Origin: Karstenula rhodostoma CBS 690.94
Lineage: Eukaryota > Ascomycota > Dothideomycetes > Pleosporales > Didymosphaeriaceae
Length of the DNA: 64,000 bases
Direction of reading: 5' to 3'
Assembly (NCBI GenBank): GCA_010093485.1
Contig: MU001498.1
Span: 115,697 to 179,696 of the forward strand
Shown here: positions 22,160 through 35,346 of the stretch, piece after piece
Position numbering within the stretch: the stretch's first letter is position 1
Layout: the number at the start of each line of letters is the position of its first letter
Translations under genes and position numbers: made by a program
The notes under the pieces: generated by a model
What the model saw: the letters and a program-made list of their open reading frames with translations, nothing else
Told to the model about the DNA's origin: nothing
Database searches by the model: none

Positions 22160-23419
22160 TTAGTTCCTCGTCTGGTTTCTTGCCGACTGCCTTTGTCGCT
22201 TTCTTGGCGGTTCCGGTTCCTCCGGCTCCTGCTTTACCTGTTGCTCTGTCTGATGCTCTGGTTGCTGCTCTGGTTGCTCTGGTTGCTGCTCTGGCAACTG
22301 TTCTAGCTGCGGATTTTGTTCCAGCTCTTGTGGCGGCTCTTGTTGTTCAGTTTCCTGTTGCTCTTCCTCATGCTCTGTAAACTCCTCTCCTATGCAACCG
22401 TTTTTATGAGTTTCTTCGAATTTATTTGACGCATCCACACAGACTCGGAGAAAGCCAGCGTAGAAGGATACATCATACATGTGAGACGCAGGACAAGTGA
22501 AGGTGTCCTCCATTTCTTCGTGCTCATGGAACTCGCAACAGTCTTTCACAAAGTCTCGAACTTGTTCGTGATCGTTGTTTAGGGCTGCCGACATTAAGAA
22601 GGTAACATTTGCCAGCACTTCTATAGGCAGCCGCGCCAAGATCCTTCGATGTGAAGATGAAGACCAATTTACGAGAGCATAGCCATGTTCCCAATAATTT
22701 CTAAGGGCAGCGTTGCTCGGTAGATTAGTGGCCATCGTCCGAATTAGCGACAAGCTTAAGTTTGCACCTGGCAAGTCTTCTGAATGCATATCCAGTGCAA
22801 CTAAGACTGTCATGATGTCTTCGCGTAATAGTTTAACGTCGTAACGACTAGCGAATACGAAGAAACGGAAGAACAATAGATTGTGAGCGAAGGTAGTACC
22901 TTCTCCGGCATCGAAGTCTGGGTGGATTAGCTAGTGCGATCAACACCGACGTATACTGCTGGAATCGTTATGAGACTTACCGTCTTGAGGAAACCAGAGA
23001 GGAGGAATGTTTCGTCTTCCATATGCAAGGACTTCTGAGTAGGTAAGATGATTTACCTCCCCCTTCAGAACCGCCTCGTATCTATGATGTCGAGCCTGAT
23101 TCTGGGCGATATATTTGGCGTTTCTCGATCTTAAGATGGAGAACGCATCGTTCGCGTTGAGCTTCCCTGGGATCGGGGGGTCACTCGCAACAGACCGCGA
23201 CGGCTGAGCATATAACCACCATTGAAACAATCCCATAATATCCTCGGCCACATCTGGAAGGTGTATCGTGCTTTGCCCGACTTCTTGCAAGGTTTCAAAG
23301 TACTTGGAGTTGGAGCAAAGCAAGCCTTTGTGGATCGTGAAAGGCTTTCGGCGCTGGCCAACGGTTATGGTCACAAGCGTCTGGTCCGCTAGTCTGTTCG
23401 CGCGTCGTAGTGTTAGCAA
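22160..23419 (-). CDS. BTB/POZ-domain protein with Gln/Glu/Pro-rich tail
   Basis: Exons 22981-23419 and 22160-22917 join across a 63-nt intron (GTAAGT...GCTAAT...CAG), giving up to 398 residues. The BTB fold begins DQTLVTITVGQRRKPFTIHK and continues HLPDVAEDIMGLFQWWLYAQ. After the intron it reads FFRFFVFASRYDVKLLRED, with a helical region to about residue 300 (CCEFHEHE, FYAGFLRVCVDAS). The C-terminal 70 residues are a low-complexity EQQPEQ-like tract ending in a basic patch (PPRKRQRQSARNQ) that could be a nuclear signal. BTB domains mediate dimerisation or bind Cullin-3; the role here is unknown. No in-frame ATG precedes the BTB core: the frame begins with TTG at 23419. An upstream exon beginning at ATG 23609-23607 is possible, but I could not find a join in phase. 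Confidence 0.7.
22236..22375. repeat. Low-complexity Gln/Glu/Pro-coding tract
   Basis: Imperfect repeats of gctctg, gttgct and ttcc-type units on the plus strand encode the (E/Q)QPE-rich tail of the BTB protein on the minus strand. Tracts of this kind change length easily. Confidence 0.7.
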
Positions 23420-23989
23420 TGTGTGTTCGTCTAAAGCGGGTCAAAGGGAAACTTGGACGCTTTCAGGTACCATATGTGGTAAAGTTGTCTGAGTTTACCG
23501 TGCACCCATTGCGTTTGACGTCATCCCAGGGCATTACTGACAAGGACACTGAAGGCGCCTGCGTACGGGCTGGCGTAGGCCGAGGCACAATAGACCCCCC
23601 GTCGTTCATTGTGGATTTTAGTGTTCGCTAGATGACATGTACGGGGAAGCAAAGTGAGATTAGGGGGTGCGCGTGTCTCTGAGACAATGCGCTAATTTAG
23701 CGCGATGCGATGTCACGTGGGATTGCATGGCCCGCGAACCTTTGGGCCTGATCAAGTCACAAGAAGTATTGTTATACATCAAGTTGCTTCGGGACTAATT
23801 AATCGAAAATCACTTCAAGTCCGCTTTATGTTTCAAGTAGATCCCTTTGGGTCTTGGCACCCCACAAGGTTCCTGTATTGCGTTTTGCGCTCGCGAAGAG
23901 TCAACGATTGATTTCCAGTAGATCTAAGAGGCTACGAATACATTGTTTGCGATGGTCAATATGGACACCTATTAAAATTACCACTACGT
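23420..23989. other. Intergenic; possible 5' exon of the BTB gene
   Basis: An ATG in good context (cacaATGaac, minus 23609-23607) opens a short frame followed by a plausible donor and by an acceptor (CTTTAG) at about 23431, but the phases do not match. Nothing else was recognised. Confidence 0.35.
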
Positions 23990-25677
23990 CTAAGACTCCC
24001 GGACACGCTCTGAATGCGGCACACGTCTGAAAACATGCCTCTCCCACCCATCAATCTCATCCACAACGACTTCCCTCTCAAGCCTGTAATGGCCAATCTT
24101 CGGCAACAGCACCGCCCAGATGACCCAGTATACGCCTCCAGCGACAATGATGGCGATGCCAACAACGCAGTGCAGCCAGTAAGGCAGTGTTTCATACACG
24201 CTGTTGCCATCCGAAGGCGGCACGAAAGGCGCAACGGTCAGGTAGATGTTGCTAAGCAAGAAGAAGACGGCGACGGGGAGGGTCGCTTTGATTGGGGGGT
24301 TCCACTGCCAGGCTGCTTTGTGCAGGTAGAGGTGGATGAGGGCGCCGGCGACAAAGACGTTGACGATGGCGAGGGGGTAGGAGATGACGCTAATCACTGT
24401 TAGTAATGTTCGGCAAGCGCGGAGACAAGGCGAAGCACTTACTTGAGGATGAAGTTGTACGCATCACCTGGCGGGGGCGCGAGCATAATGATGACGGAGA
24501 CAAGCCAGTGCTCGAAAAGACCAGCTAGCGGGGCGTTGAAGGGCCTGTTGCTGGCCCAGAAGCGAGAGAAGGGGAGAATGCCCTCACGGCCAAGTTCCTG
24601 GACAAGGCGACCCTGGGAGAAGATCACGCTCAAGACGTTGCCGAAAGCAGAGAGGGCAACGAAGACGGAGAGCGCGCGCTCAGCCCTGGGTCCGAAGACG
24701 TTGCGGAAAAGAGATGCAGCAACAAGACGTTTCGAGGCAATGATCTCCTCAGCAGGGACAGCGGCAAAATAGGCGATGTTGACAAACATGTACAGGATGG
24801 CAACGGATCCCAGAGCCAACGGGGCGGCAATCTTTAGTGTCCGAACAGGATTCTTCGTCTCGCTCAGCGCATAGTTGGCGTTGCTGTAACCGATGTAGCT
24901 CCAGATGACGTTGTACAGGGCGGTCACGACGCCGTAAGCGCTTCCGGTTGTTCCCTTGAAAGCGTTGTCGAAGTTGTGCGGCTTGTCGATCTTGACAGCT
25001 CCACCTAGGGCAGCCCATCCCGCGACGACGATCAAGAGGACAATGCCAAGCTTGATTACGCCGAGAAGATTCTGAAGTCTCAGACCCCATTTCAAAGCCA
25101 GGCCGTGGATCAGGAATGCGGTTGTGATGCAGGCAAGTCCGATTCCACGCTGGTTCCACCGGGTGACCTCGACGTTGGCGGCATGAAGAATGTATTCTCC
25201 AAAGACGACTGAGTTGGATCCGGCCCAGCCCAGCAAGACCACATAGCCAGTGTAGAGTCCAGTAGCCAAGAAGCGGGGCTTGCGGTAGACGTATTCCAGG
25301 TAGTTCTTCTCGCCACCATTCCTTGGTATGGCAGTTCCAAATTCCAAGTACACGGCCATACCGGCGGCTGCGATCAACATACCAGCAACCCAGATGAAGA
25401 GGGACAGGCCCACACTGCCGGACAGCGAGAAGATGGCGCTGGGGGTCGCGAAGATACCAGTTCCGATCATACGGTTGAAGATGAGGAAGACGGCAGAGGT
25501 CACGCCGATCTGGCGCTTTGCCTGACGGACCTGGAAGAGGGAGCCGTCGTCGACATCGTGAGGAGCATCGGGGCCTTTGACATCGTCCGGAGTGGCCTCA
25601 GCCGAGCCACCGTGCTTGAAGAACTTGGACATGGGGGGCGAGGCGGAGCCAAGTAGAGGAGACGTTTCGCTGACCAT
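23990..25677 (-). CDS. High-affinity methionine permease, MUP1-like
   Basis: Exons 24443-25677 and 23990-24389 give 544 residues; the 53-nt intron uses GTAAGT, ACTAAC and TTAG and reads FILNVISYPLAIVNVF across the join. A cytosolic N-terminus with MVSETSPLLG precedes about 12 membrane segments. The APC-superfamily signature in TM1 is FLIFNRMIGTGIFATPSAIFSLSG, where Gly-x-Gly binds the amino-acid backbone. NGGEKNYLEYVYRKPRF and YNVIWSYIGYSNANYALSETKNP match fungal L-amino-acid/methionine permeases of the LAT branch. Length and topology are normal for the family. Substrate preference is inferred from similarity only. It stands alone, with about 2 kb of non-coding DNA upstream. Confidence 0.85.
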
Positions 25678-27662
25678 TGCAACCGTCCACAGAGGACCTT
25701 ATACACTCTTCCTTCACGTCTCGCCCAAGTTAGCGGAAATGGCACCCAAGAATGCTGAGACCTCGCGTGCGATGCTCTCGCACGGCCACGCCATGAAGGC
25801 GAAGTTTTCGGCGCCAACCGAGCCTCTGCCGTCCAAAGCCGATGACGTGCTCGTGGCCGACACCATACTGTTACCCAACAGTTTCCCTGTCGAGCGCTGA
25901 CGGGTTTTCCAGACGGTCTGAGCGCCAATGTCGTGATCGGGGAGGATGGTTTCCGGCCAGGCGGATGTGTCGCCGCTAGCTGCTTCGGGCTGGTGCTCCC
26001 GCTAGCGCCCTTGCGCGATCTCTTATGCAAAAGACGAATACGTCCCAAATGCCCAAAGCGGCGTCCTGCAGACTCGGCGTCGCGATGGCGCTGCTGGACC
26101 GCAGAGCCGCATTGGCTGGTGGGCTGCATGCTCTGGTGATCGTGGTGGGCTTAGTGCCATGTTCATACAGTAGCATTTCTCGGAACGGCCGACGAGGAAA
26201 ACGCCCTGCTGGGACACAAAGACGTTCTGGAGGCCATCTGGAAGCTCCAGATCCAGGTTGGCGGTTTCTCCATGGCAAGGCGGTGCCAATTCTCTTGGTA
26301 CTCCAACAACGCTATTTTGGCTCCATTGTTCTCATCGACGCCATGCAATGGAAGAACTTCTACCTTCCTGTGTGGACGTAGTGACATGTGAATATCCGAA
26401 ATACGGTGCTCGGGTCGATATGTTCGCCTGTTAGATTTTTCGTCTCATTCGAGTCCACTATTGCGTGGTACCACTGAAGTATTGACCTTCGAGCTGCTGT
26501 TCAACCTCGGGGTTTCACATGTCTGTTGTATTGTGGAACCATACTAGCACACGCGTGGGGGAGCACTTGTTCGACCCACGTGGAAGTGGGTGTGACAAGG
26601 GGGGTGATGCGCGTGGGCGTGCGTCTCACATATGCAAGTTCGGGGCCAAAGGCATGCAAGTTTTTCAAGTAATTTATGCATGAGTTGCATTTTGGGGGCA
26701 AACCCGACCAGAATTATTCTACGCTATTGTATTGGTTCATCGCACAGGTTGTCCATGTTGACTTGAGCGGCTTTGATTAGTCTGTCGGAGACGAGCAGTG
26801 TCATCTAGGACCCGGGATAAAAGCTGACGACTTATCGATTTAAACGCTCTGCATGTTCACTGCGAGAAATCCATCGCCAGAGTCGCGAGAGGATTGCAAA
26901 AGAAGACAGTGACTGTAATTGAAATATAGAGATGCAAGTTCAGGATCAGCGCTTGGGATCTCTCCTTGTAATTTGAAAGGCGCTTAGGAACGGGCCGGTC
27001 GAAGGGTGAACGGATACCCTCTGCGTCTTTGATCGCTACAGTCTTGACGCCTTGGTATCCGGCTTTCACCGCGTTGTCTAATTTTTTCTTGAGTTCTACC
27101 TCATATGTCGTTAACCTAGAGTACCTTTATGCCGTTTCCGCGTTGAAAAGGTTGTTAACCGTCCTAGCGCCTCAGCGTGTAGGTCCAGCTGCTGGAACAG
27201 CACGACGGTCTCACCTTTGACGTTCTTTAAGCCGTCCATCTGCCCCTAAGCTCAGACCAACTTGAGCCCCTTCAGCACCCAACTGGACCTCGCTACATCC
27301 TAACTTTTTAACATTCTCATCCCACAGTACACCGTTCCCGCATGGCATATACACGTCCCATTCTCTACGCAGCAGCCCGAACCATTCACGCCTGCCCACC
27401 TACTTCCCTGTCAAGCCGACCCCCTTACCACTCACACAGCCTTCATCCCCCCATCAGCAAAACACAACTTAGAGCGAACTACAAAGACATATTCTTTGAT
27501 AGACTATACTACACATTCTCGCAAACCCACCATTTGGTATACACATATCCCAAGTCTTTACCGGAACGCCTCAGCGCTAATGCAATGTGAACAAATTCCT
27601 TAAATCAGGCCAGACCTTGAAACCACAGGCAGCAGATAAGCGCACTCCAAACCGCCGCTACA
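25678..27662. other. Long intergenic stretch between permease and CTR9
   Basis: It contains the permease promoter. A minus-strand frame at 26857-27069 (KAGYQGVKTVAIKDAEG) reads like a protein fragment but has no family I can name and no extension. No RNA gene or repeat seen. Confidence 0.45.
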
Positions 27663-30600
27663 TTACTCGTCCTCATCATCATCCGCAGCCGCCGCACCAG
27701 CGCCATCACCGTTGGTATTCGGCGCCGCGACGTCGTCGTCCTCGTCCTCGTCCTCGTCGACGACACGCTTCCGCCCACCAGCCCGCGGTGCCGAGACGTC
27801 ATCATCACCGCTCGGCGCTGCGTCCGCATCTCCGTCCGCCAGCGCCGGCGCATCAGGGAGCTCATCATCGCTGTCGTCGTCGACGAACTCGGCAGACTTG
27901 TACTTGCCAACGGGCTCGTTCTTGCGGGCGAGCTTCCTCTTCTTGGCACGGGGCCGTTCCTCATCCGATAGACCATCTGTACCCGACGCACCCGCGCTCT
28001 TGTTCCTGCGCCTGCGCGGCTTCGCGCTGGCATCTGAGTCTGAGCCGCCGGCCTCGGTCTCGGAGTCGTCGGCATCGCCCTTCTTCTTCCGCTTACCGCC
28101 CTTGCCTTTCGAGCGCCGCTCGCTCTTGCGCATCTCGCTATCGTCAATGAGCTCCTGGCGTCGCCGGTCCTCCTCAATACGGCGCTCCATGTATTCCCTG
28201 TCGCGCTCCTCGAGTTTCTGGCGCTCCTCCATGATCTTGCGCGCGCGCTCGGCTTGCTCCTCGGCCACCCTGCGCTTTTCGTCTTCGCGTTTCTTGATCT
28301 CGTTTTCGCGGGCCTCGCGGGCCTGTTGGAGCTTGTCTGCGTTCTCCTTCTCGTACTCGGCTTGCTTGTCGTGGGTACGCTGGAGCTGCTTGGCCATCGT
28401 GTTACGACCCATGTTTGCACGCTGGATGATGTCGTCCTTGGGATAGGGCGGGTTCTCGGAGTTCGCGACGGCTTCGAACATTCTGATCGCTTCGTCCAAG
28501 CCCTGCTGTGCTTCTTCGACATCGACAAGCGTGCGTGCGGTCTCTTTCAGATTGTACACTAGCTGTGCGATCTGGAATTGTACGAATGCTACGTTGAACT
28601 GTAGGTGGTTCTGGTTGGGCGCGAGCTTGAGAGCTTGCTGCGAGTACTCTAATGCGGTCTTCATGTGCGATAGGCTCTGGTCGCTCTTTCCTCGCACGAA
28701 CCAGACACGACCGAGACATGCAATGATGTTTAAATCGTGAGGTTTCTTGTGCAAGGCTATTTCGTACTGTAATGCGTCAGTAGATGCCTCTGGGCCGCTC
28801 TGGTAAACTTACGTTCTCAATGGCACGAGCGTACTGTTTCAGCTCGCCGTATGTGTGACCTAGGTTCATGTAGACATTGAAGTCTTTGAGGGTGTCCTTG
28901 ACCTTCATGAATATTTGAAGGCTCGTCGAATGCTCCTTCCTGTCCTCCGCCATGGCGATAGCAATACCTTGCGCTGCATATGCGTTCCGTGGGTCCAACT
29001 CCAAGACTTTGTTGAAGAACTCGACAGCTCGCTCGTACATCTTGCGCCTCTTCTCCTTGTCTTGCTCGGTATCCCGGCGCATTTCACGAGCAATCGCGAG
29101 GTGGATGTTACCCATACCGGTGAGGGAGTAAGTGTCGTGCTTGTCGAATTTCTGCAGTGTGTGCTTGTAATGCCTTTGTTCCTGGTCTTCCGCAAAAGGC
29201 ACGCCTCGCTTCTTCGACTTGTTGGCGTACCAGCCATATAAAGCACGAACCTCAAGATTGTCCTCGTGACTCTTGACAAGATCTTTCACGGCCTTGGGGC
29301 CCTCCTCTGTGGGTTGCTGCCTAAGAGCGATGTATGCAAGACGGATCTGCGCATCGATGTAGTTAGGATGACGCTTCTGAAGACCCTCGAATACATCCTT
29401 GGCTTCGTTCAACATCCCTTCAGCCTCGTACGTCCGCCCCAAGTTGTAGCTGATTGAAGTAACTAGCGCATCGGTGTCGATGCTCTCGTCTCTGTCTGCA
29501 GCCTTGACGCATCCCTGGAGTGCCGCTTGAAACAGCTCTCGCGCACGCAGGTAGCGCTCAGCCTGGTAGTGGAAGCACGCCATGTTGTTGAGCAATTGGG
29601 GTGGCAACAGCTCGCGAAGCGCGTTCTTGAGATCTGCTTCATCTTCGATATCTGGGTAGTCCTCCTCGGGTATGCCATCCAGCTCAATTTGCTCGACTTC
29701 TTCAAGGCATTTCAAACTCTTCTCCGGGTGTTCGGTCTCGTAAAGTCTAGCGAGGTTGAGCAAGACGGAGGGGTCAGGCGTCAGCTTCCTCTTCGGGTCC
29801 TTCCATGCTTTTTGAACGTCTTCCAGATATTTCAATGCCTTTTTGAGCGCAGCTGACTTGTCATCTTTCCCTGTCTGTCCAGAGAAGACATCTTCGGCAT
29901 AGAGGGTGCCCAGAAGAGTCTGCGCTTCCACGGCAGGCGATTGTTGCTGCAGGATCTTCTCCAAGCGGAATTTGGCACCATCATAGTCATGTTTGAGTAC
30001 CCTCAATTGAGCTGATCCAAACTTGGCGGGCGTATATCCGGCGTTGTCACCCCCACGAGCAAGATCGGATCTTTGGTAGTAGTCCGTGGCCTTGTTGGTG
30101 TCCCCTAGCTGATGTTCTTTCCTTGCCAACTGGTACCATCCGTCACTTGCTATGGCATTGACATCGGTGAGTTCAATGGCTCGTCGAGAGAGCGTCTCAA
30201 CCTTGGCCATGTCCTTGGTGATGTTGTACCACTTGCTGAGAGTGGCGCATGTGAGAGGGTACTTGTTATCCAGTTTGACTGAAGGAACAATGTAGTCGGT
30301 GATGGACTTCTTGGTCAGGCTGGCAAATGACGGGTCGGTCGCAGGAAGCGTGGACGTCTTGTTCAGGGTGTGCAGACCGAGCAGGGTCAGAGCGATTTTA
30401 GACCGCGGGTTCAGATCGAGAGACCTTTGCCATGCGGTTGCGGCGTCGTCTTTGAAACCAAGCTGCCAGAAACAGCAGCCGATACCGATGCGCGGATCCG
30501 GATCGATCAGACCGGGCGAGCTTTCCAAGATGCTCTGGTATGCTTTCAAGGCTTCGGCGTATTTGCCCATGGAGTAGCTGACACGCGCCTTGCCCATCTT

Positions 30601-31316
30601 GGCCATGAGGTTCTTGCCGCCCGACGCGCGGATGGCATCTTCGAAGCATTTGACCGCCTGCTTCAGTGTGTCCATGCGCTCTGTGTTGACGGCATTCGGC
30701 CCGGCGGCGTTCGACACACCTTGTTTCGCCATGGAAGCGCGGAGGAGGTACAGGACGCCGCGAGCGAGGTAAAGCGGCGGGTACGAGGGGCTGATGCGCG
30801 ATGCTTCATTGATGACACCCGTGGCCTGCTGCAGGTAGTGGTCCTTTGTCTTGACGTCGGGGTCATTGTCTGCGATGGTCAGTCTCCTTTCTCCAGGAAT
30901 TGTACCCTGCGCAGCTACGCACCACTGTTGACACGCGGGGCTTCGCGGCACTTGAGGAGGTACAGCCAGCACGTCGCATTGAGGATGCTGAGCTTCTCGT
31001 CGCTGCGCGCATGGGCAAAGACACTGATGGCTTTTCCGAGCACCTCGATTGCCACATCCAGCTTCTTGTGCTTCGCGTAGGCTATGGCGACCATGACCCA
31101 TGTGGTTTTGGCGCTGCGCTCCGTTTCGAGCAGCGTGAGCAGCTCTGTCGGGTCATCTTCGATCTGTTCGCCCAACTCGAGATCGATGTCGACGATGCCG
31201 TCCTCGTCGGCCACGGGGACCGAGATGGACTCTGGGACTTTGGAGAAACGCGCTGGGGGGAACGATGCGCCGTTTGCGCCATTGGTGCCATTGGTGCCAT
31301 TATGGACAGCCGCCAT
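27663..31316 (-). CDS. CTR9: CTR9, TPR subunit of the Paf1 complex
   Basis: Three exons (30923-31316, 28813-30869, 27663-28766) code for 1184 residues, the usual size for fungal Ctr9. Introns are 53 nt (30870-30922) and 46 nt (28767-28812, GTAAGT...CTGAC...CAG). The start at 31316 (MAAVHNGTNGTNG) is the first ATG of the frame. Tetratricopeptide repeats run from about residue 100 to 850, e.g. AYQSILESSPGLIDPDPRIG and FFNKVLELDPRNAYAAQGIA. The tail is a long charged helix (REARENEIKKREDEKRR) followed by Lys/Arg-rich and Asp/Glu-rich tracts typical of Ctr9 C-termini. Ctr9 scaffolds the Paf1 complex on RNA polymerase II during elongation and supports H2B ubiquitination and H3K4 methylation. It shares a roughly 510-bp divergent promoter with SEC8. 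Confidence 0.95.
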
Positions 31317-31826
31317 GTTGAGCTGTCGCACTCCGTGGCGCGCGGGGGTTCGTTGGAGAGTCGTGGGTAAGTTTCTATCGGCGCATCTCCAAGGGCGCGA
31401 GGGTGAGAAAGAAAAGCAGAGGGGCTGCTGCGACGGAGTGATGGGCGCGACAAAGAGTGATGCATGCCAACATTAGCGGAAAAACGCGCGCGGAGGCATT
31501 CCTTGGCAGCGCGGAGGTGCTGGCGCCACAACGCGACAAGTGGTACGTCCGTTGAGTAGCAACCACCATTGAACAAATCACGATGCATTGAGTGAGGACC
31601 CTGTTATTACTTCCAGCACTTGATCTCTACATACATACATACAATTGCCCCCTTCCGTACGCTTGACCGCGCCTTCTGCACCCGCCCTGCGCCTGCCGTC
31701 CACGTACCCCAGCTCTTCCCCGCTAGTGAACCGCACCTGCCCTACCATGCTCCGATAGCACAGCAACCTGCGAAGGCGATGAACTGAAACACATCCGCGA
31801 ACCCTCATACGATCTAAAGAGACGTC
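31317..31826. promoter_or_regulatory. Divergent promoter region CTR9 / SEC8
   Basis: The 510 bp between the two start codons must hold both promoters. A short tacatacatacata run lies at about 31629. No TATA box or known operator was recognised with confidence. Confidence 0.6.
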
Positions 31827-34800
31827 ATGTCGCGTGAGCCGGGCGGCTTTCGCTCGAGGACGAACGGCACTGGAGGTTACACCAACGGCTACGGCTCCCG
31901 CGAGGGTGGATATGGCGGCCTCGGAGCTGCAGACGACGACTACAACAGGCGTCCCAGCGCAGACAGAGCCAGGCCTAGTGCAGAGAGGCCAAGCGGTGAG
32001 AGGCGCCGCCGCCCCGGTGGTTATGGAGGCTATGGAGGCTTCTCGCAGGAAGAGGAGGAAGCTCCCCAGGTGCAGCGACCGACCAGTCTCGAGCGCTCGC
32101 GGGCGAATAGAAGGAGTGGCGAGGGAAGGCCGAGGAGCGTCGGTGTTGCTGGCAGCAACTATGGGCCAGGAAGCCAGCAGATGGAGGAGGTGCTCAAGTA
32201 CATCAAACAAAACTGGGAGTTCATGACCTCGGAGAACTGTGTGCCCGTTGAGGTGGCGCTCAAGCTTATGGACTCCAGCTCGCTGGGACTCGCCGGCCAG
32301 TATCTCAGCTTCCAGAAGACTCACCAGGACATGCAGCGCGCTCTCAAAGCCATCGTCAACGAGCATCATCAAGGATTCAACAGTTCCATTGGTACTTTCC
32401 ACAAGATCCAGTCCAGCTTGCAGTCTTCCCAAGTCCGGGTCAGGACCCTCAAGGAGTCTCTGACGGAGGCGAAAGTCCATCTATCCACAACGAAGCCCGA
32501 GCTGAAGGAGTTTGCAACTTCATCGCAAAACTACGACGAGATGATTCAAGTGCTGAACATCATCGAGCAACTGCAGCTGGTCCCCGATAAGCTAGAAGCC
32601 CGCATCTCCGAAAAGCGCTTTCTGTCCGCTGTCGACATTCTGCAGGATGCACTGCGCATGATACGAAAATCCGAGATGGAAAAGATCGGCGCTCTCAGTG
32701 AGCTTCGCACATACCTGAGCAATCAAGAACACTCCTTGACCGATATTTTGCTGGAAGAACTGCATAATCACTTGTACCTGAAATCACCTTATTGTGAGGA
32801 TAGATGGAAGGTGTATGCGCAGAACCAACCCAAAGGTGACGGAGCGGAACGTAGCAAGGGACGTGCACGTGCGCGGAGACTCTACGACTTCTTGTCTGAC
32901 CTAGATACATCCGAACCCATGGTCGATGATTCGCAGCGTAACCCAGAAGCCGATACGTTTGAATACATCCGCCTGATCGTAGAAGCGCTTAACAAGATGA
33001 ACCGTCTCGACATTGCGGTAGACACAATCCATGAGCGCCTGCCTGTGGAGCTATACAGGGTTGTGGAGAAGTCCAACAACGAAGTTGCGCAGCGCCATCC
33101 CAGCATCATACGAGCCTATGCTGCCAGGAAGGAAGAGAAGCGCACGGTTGCCGCCGAAAGCGACGAGCTACGCGCAGGTGTCCTCAATGATCTTCTATGG
33201 ACCCTATATGCACGATTCGAAGCCATTGCCGAGAGCCACCGGGTGGTATACGACGTTGTGACCGGAGTTGTCCGCAGGGACGGTATCCGCGATTCTAATA
33301 GCACTCCACTCACGCGAGGTTTCAAGGAATTATGGAAGCTTTTCCAGAACGAGGTAGGTGATGATAAACATCAATATGCTCTGCACAGTCTCTGATCCTT
33401 TCATAGATTCGATCTTTGCTCCATGACTACCTCGCCACAGACGGTGACTTTGGCAGTGGTCGTGGTCAAGGCAAGGCATACAGTGGAAGCGCGTATTCGC
33501 GCGCACCACGCGACAGAACCAAGCGAATGTTCAAGCTCTCAGACATGGACACGAAATCAACTGAGCTTGCAGAGGAACGCGATAGTCTCGAGTTCATCTT
33601 GAAGTCTTCGGTGCCCGGGCTCGTTTCCGATTCGAAACAGCCGGAAGACGTATCCAACAGCACCAGCTCCAATCTTGATGGTAGTGCCACAGGCCACAAG
33701 CTGCTAGTCGAACCGAGTGTCTTCAACATGGGTATTTTGTTGCCGCCTTCTCTCGACTTCTTGAACCGCCTGAAAGAAGTCGTTCCCTCTGGCTCAGACA
33801 TCGTCATCAGTACCCTACATTCTTTTCTTGATGATTTCCTCGTTAACGTGTTCCTTCCTCAGCTGGATGATACGCTAAACGAATTGTCGGACAAAACTTT
33901 CGTCGAGCTGGACGCTTTCCAAGAGGACCCGCATTGGTCACATTACTCGAAGAAGCCCATCTTCCGAGGAACGGTCAAATTCTTCAACCTCATCACAGCT
34001 TTCTGTAAAATGCTTGATAATCTGCCCCACGATCAGGCTTTCTCTCAACTCATCATTACGCAGATGAGAACGTATGGTGAGAAGTGTGTCGGCAACTTCA
34101 AAGCTATGATGGCCCGGGGTCAGCCCAAAAGACCTACGAACGAGCTGCTCAAGGCGTGCGCAGTTTATGCTGAGTTCGAAGGCGAGATTGGCGAGGTCAT
34201 CGGCCAGCTCTTCGAATCAGATGCCGACAAAGTTGAACTCACCAATACCGAGACCAAGTTAATCATAGCCGCGACCGAAGAGGCTCCCATCGACCAGCAG
34301 GACATCATCCAGGACAGGAAGACGATCCAAATGCTCTGCCTTCTATATACTAGCATGAAGTGGCTTGCGACTAAGGTATCTCAATTACGACATATCAGCA
34401 ACCGTGCGACGGATTCGTCGAAACCGCAGATTAGCGGCCAACGCCACAACAGACGATGGACATTCATCGCGGAATCAAGGACAGAAGGCACCGCGGTATA
34501 CTTGCCACTAAATCATGAAACCGCAGGGTAAGTTGTTACCCTATTCCACGCACTATTCCAAGACTAACGATATCCCCATCAGCCAATTAGACATGGTCGT
34601 AGACACGTACCGCAAGCTGGCCACCCTTGTCCACCGCATGCTGCACGTCAACCTCCGCCTCACGACCATGCACTCCCTCGCCTCCACCATCCAGACATCC
34701 TACACCCTCGAATCGGCCCCCACAGACCCCGACCCCGCCATCCAATCCCTCATGACCGCCCTCACCGCTTACGAAGCCGAAATGTCCACATATCTTCCCA

Positions 34801-35213
34801 CAACTCAATACTCGCAGATCATCGCGGGCCTCGCCCCCTTCACCGACACATACCTCCTGTACCTCTGTATCCAACGCATCAAGGCCATGAACGCCGACGG
34901 CTGCGTCGCGATGCAGCTCAACATCCTCGTGCTGCAGCAGAACCTCAAGAACATCGAGAGCGACGCCAAGCTGACGCAATCCGCGCTGTACTTTGATCTT
35001 TTCACCGAGGGCCCCGACGCGATTGTCGCCCGCGCGAAGGAATATGGGAAGGGGTATGGGGTGCCGAGTGGGCTTATCACGGATGGTGTGGTGAAGGAAT
35101 TGCTGAGAGTGTGCTATGGGGAGCGGTTAAGGAATGAGCGGCGCGAGGTCGGTTTGCAGGCGCAGAGACAGCTTGAGGCGCAGGAATTGGAGGTTAGTGA
35201 GTACATGTACTAG
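31827..35213 (+). CDS. SEC8: SEC8, exocyst complex subunit (EXOC4)
   Basis: Exons 31827-33353, 33407-34527 and 34583-35213 give 1092 residues. Both introns (53 and 55 nt) have clean phases: NE/IRSLLHDYL and HETAG/QLDMVV. The first 110 residues are a Gly/Arg/Ser-rich disordered leader. The conserved Sec8 N-domain follows: MEEVLKYIKQNWEFMTSENC, KLMDSSSLGLAGQYLSFQKT and HHQGFNSSIGTFHKIQSSLQ, with the coiled-coil CorEx region after it. Later helical-bundle segments include LYDFLSDLDTSEPMVDDS and PSVFNMGILLPPSLDFLNRL. The exocyst tethers secretory vesicles to the plasma membrane at growing tips and septa; Sec8 is an essential subunit in most fungi. No lesion is seen. Confidence 0.95.
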
Positions 35214-35346
35214 AATCTAGGACATCCTGTTCTAGCTGCTGTTATTGATTAACAAGGGCTTTGAATTCTATGGCGCGCAGGCGTTGTGCGCATGCCGTGT
35301 TGAAGGCTGTGGGAAATGTAACGCCTATGTCTACGTCTACATCCGT

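Noticed and set aside
26857..27069. Minus-strand frame with KAGYQGVKTVAIKDAEG
   Set aside because: Reads like protein but has no extension, start or family; not enough to annotate.
27712..28446. Ser-rich 244-residue plus-strand frame
   Set aside because: Antisense to the charged C-terminal tail of CTR9; an artefact of its codon use.
31578..32480. 300-residue minus-strand frame over the CTR9/SEC8 promoter
   Set aside because: Antisense to the SEC8 leader; SEC8 itself is unambiguous.
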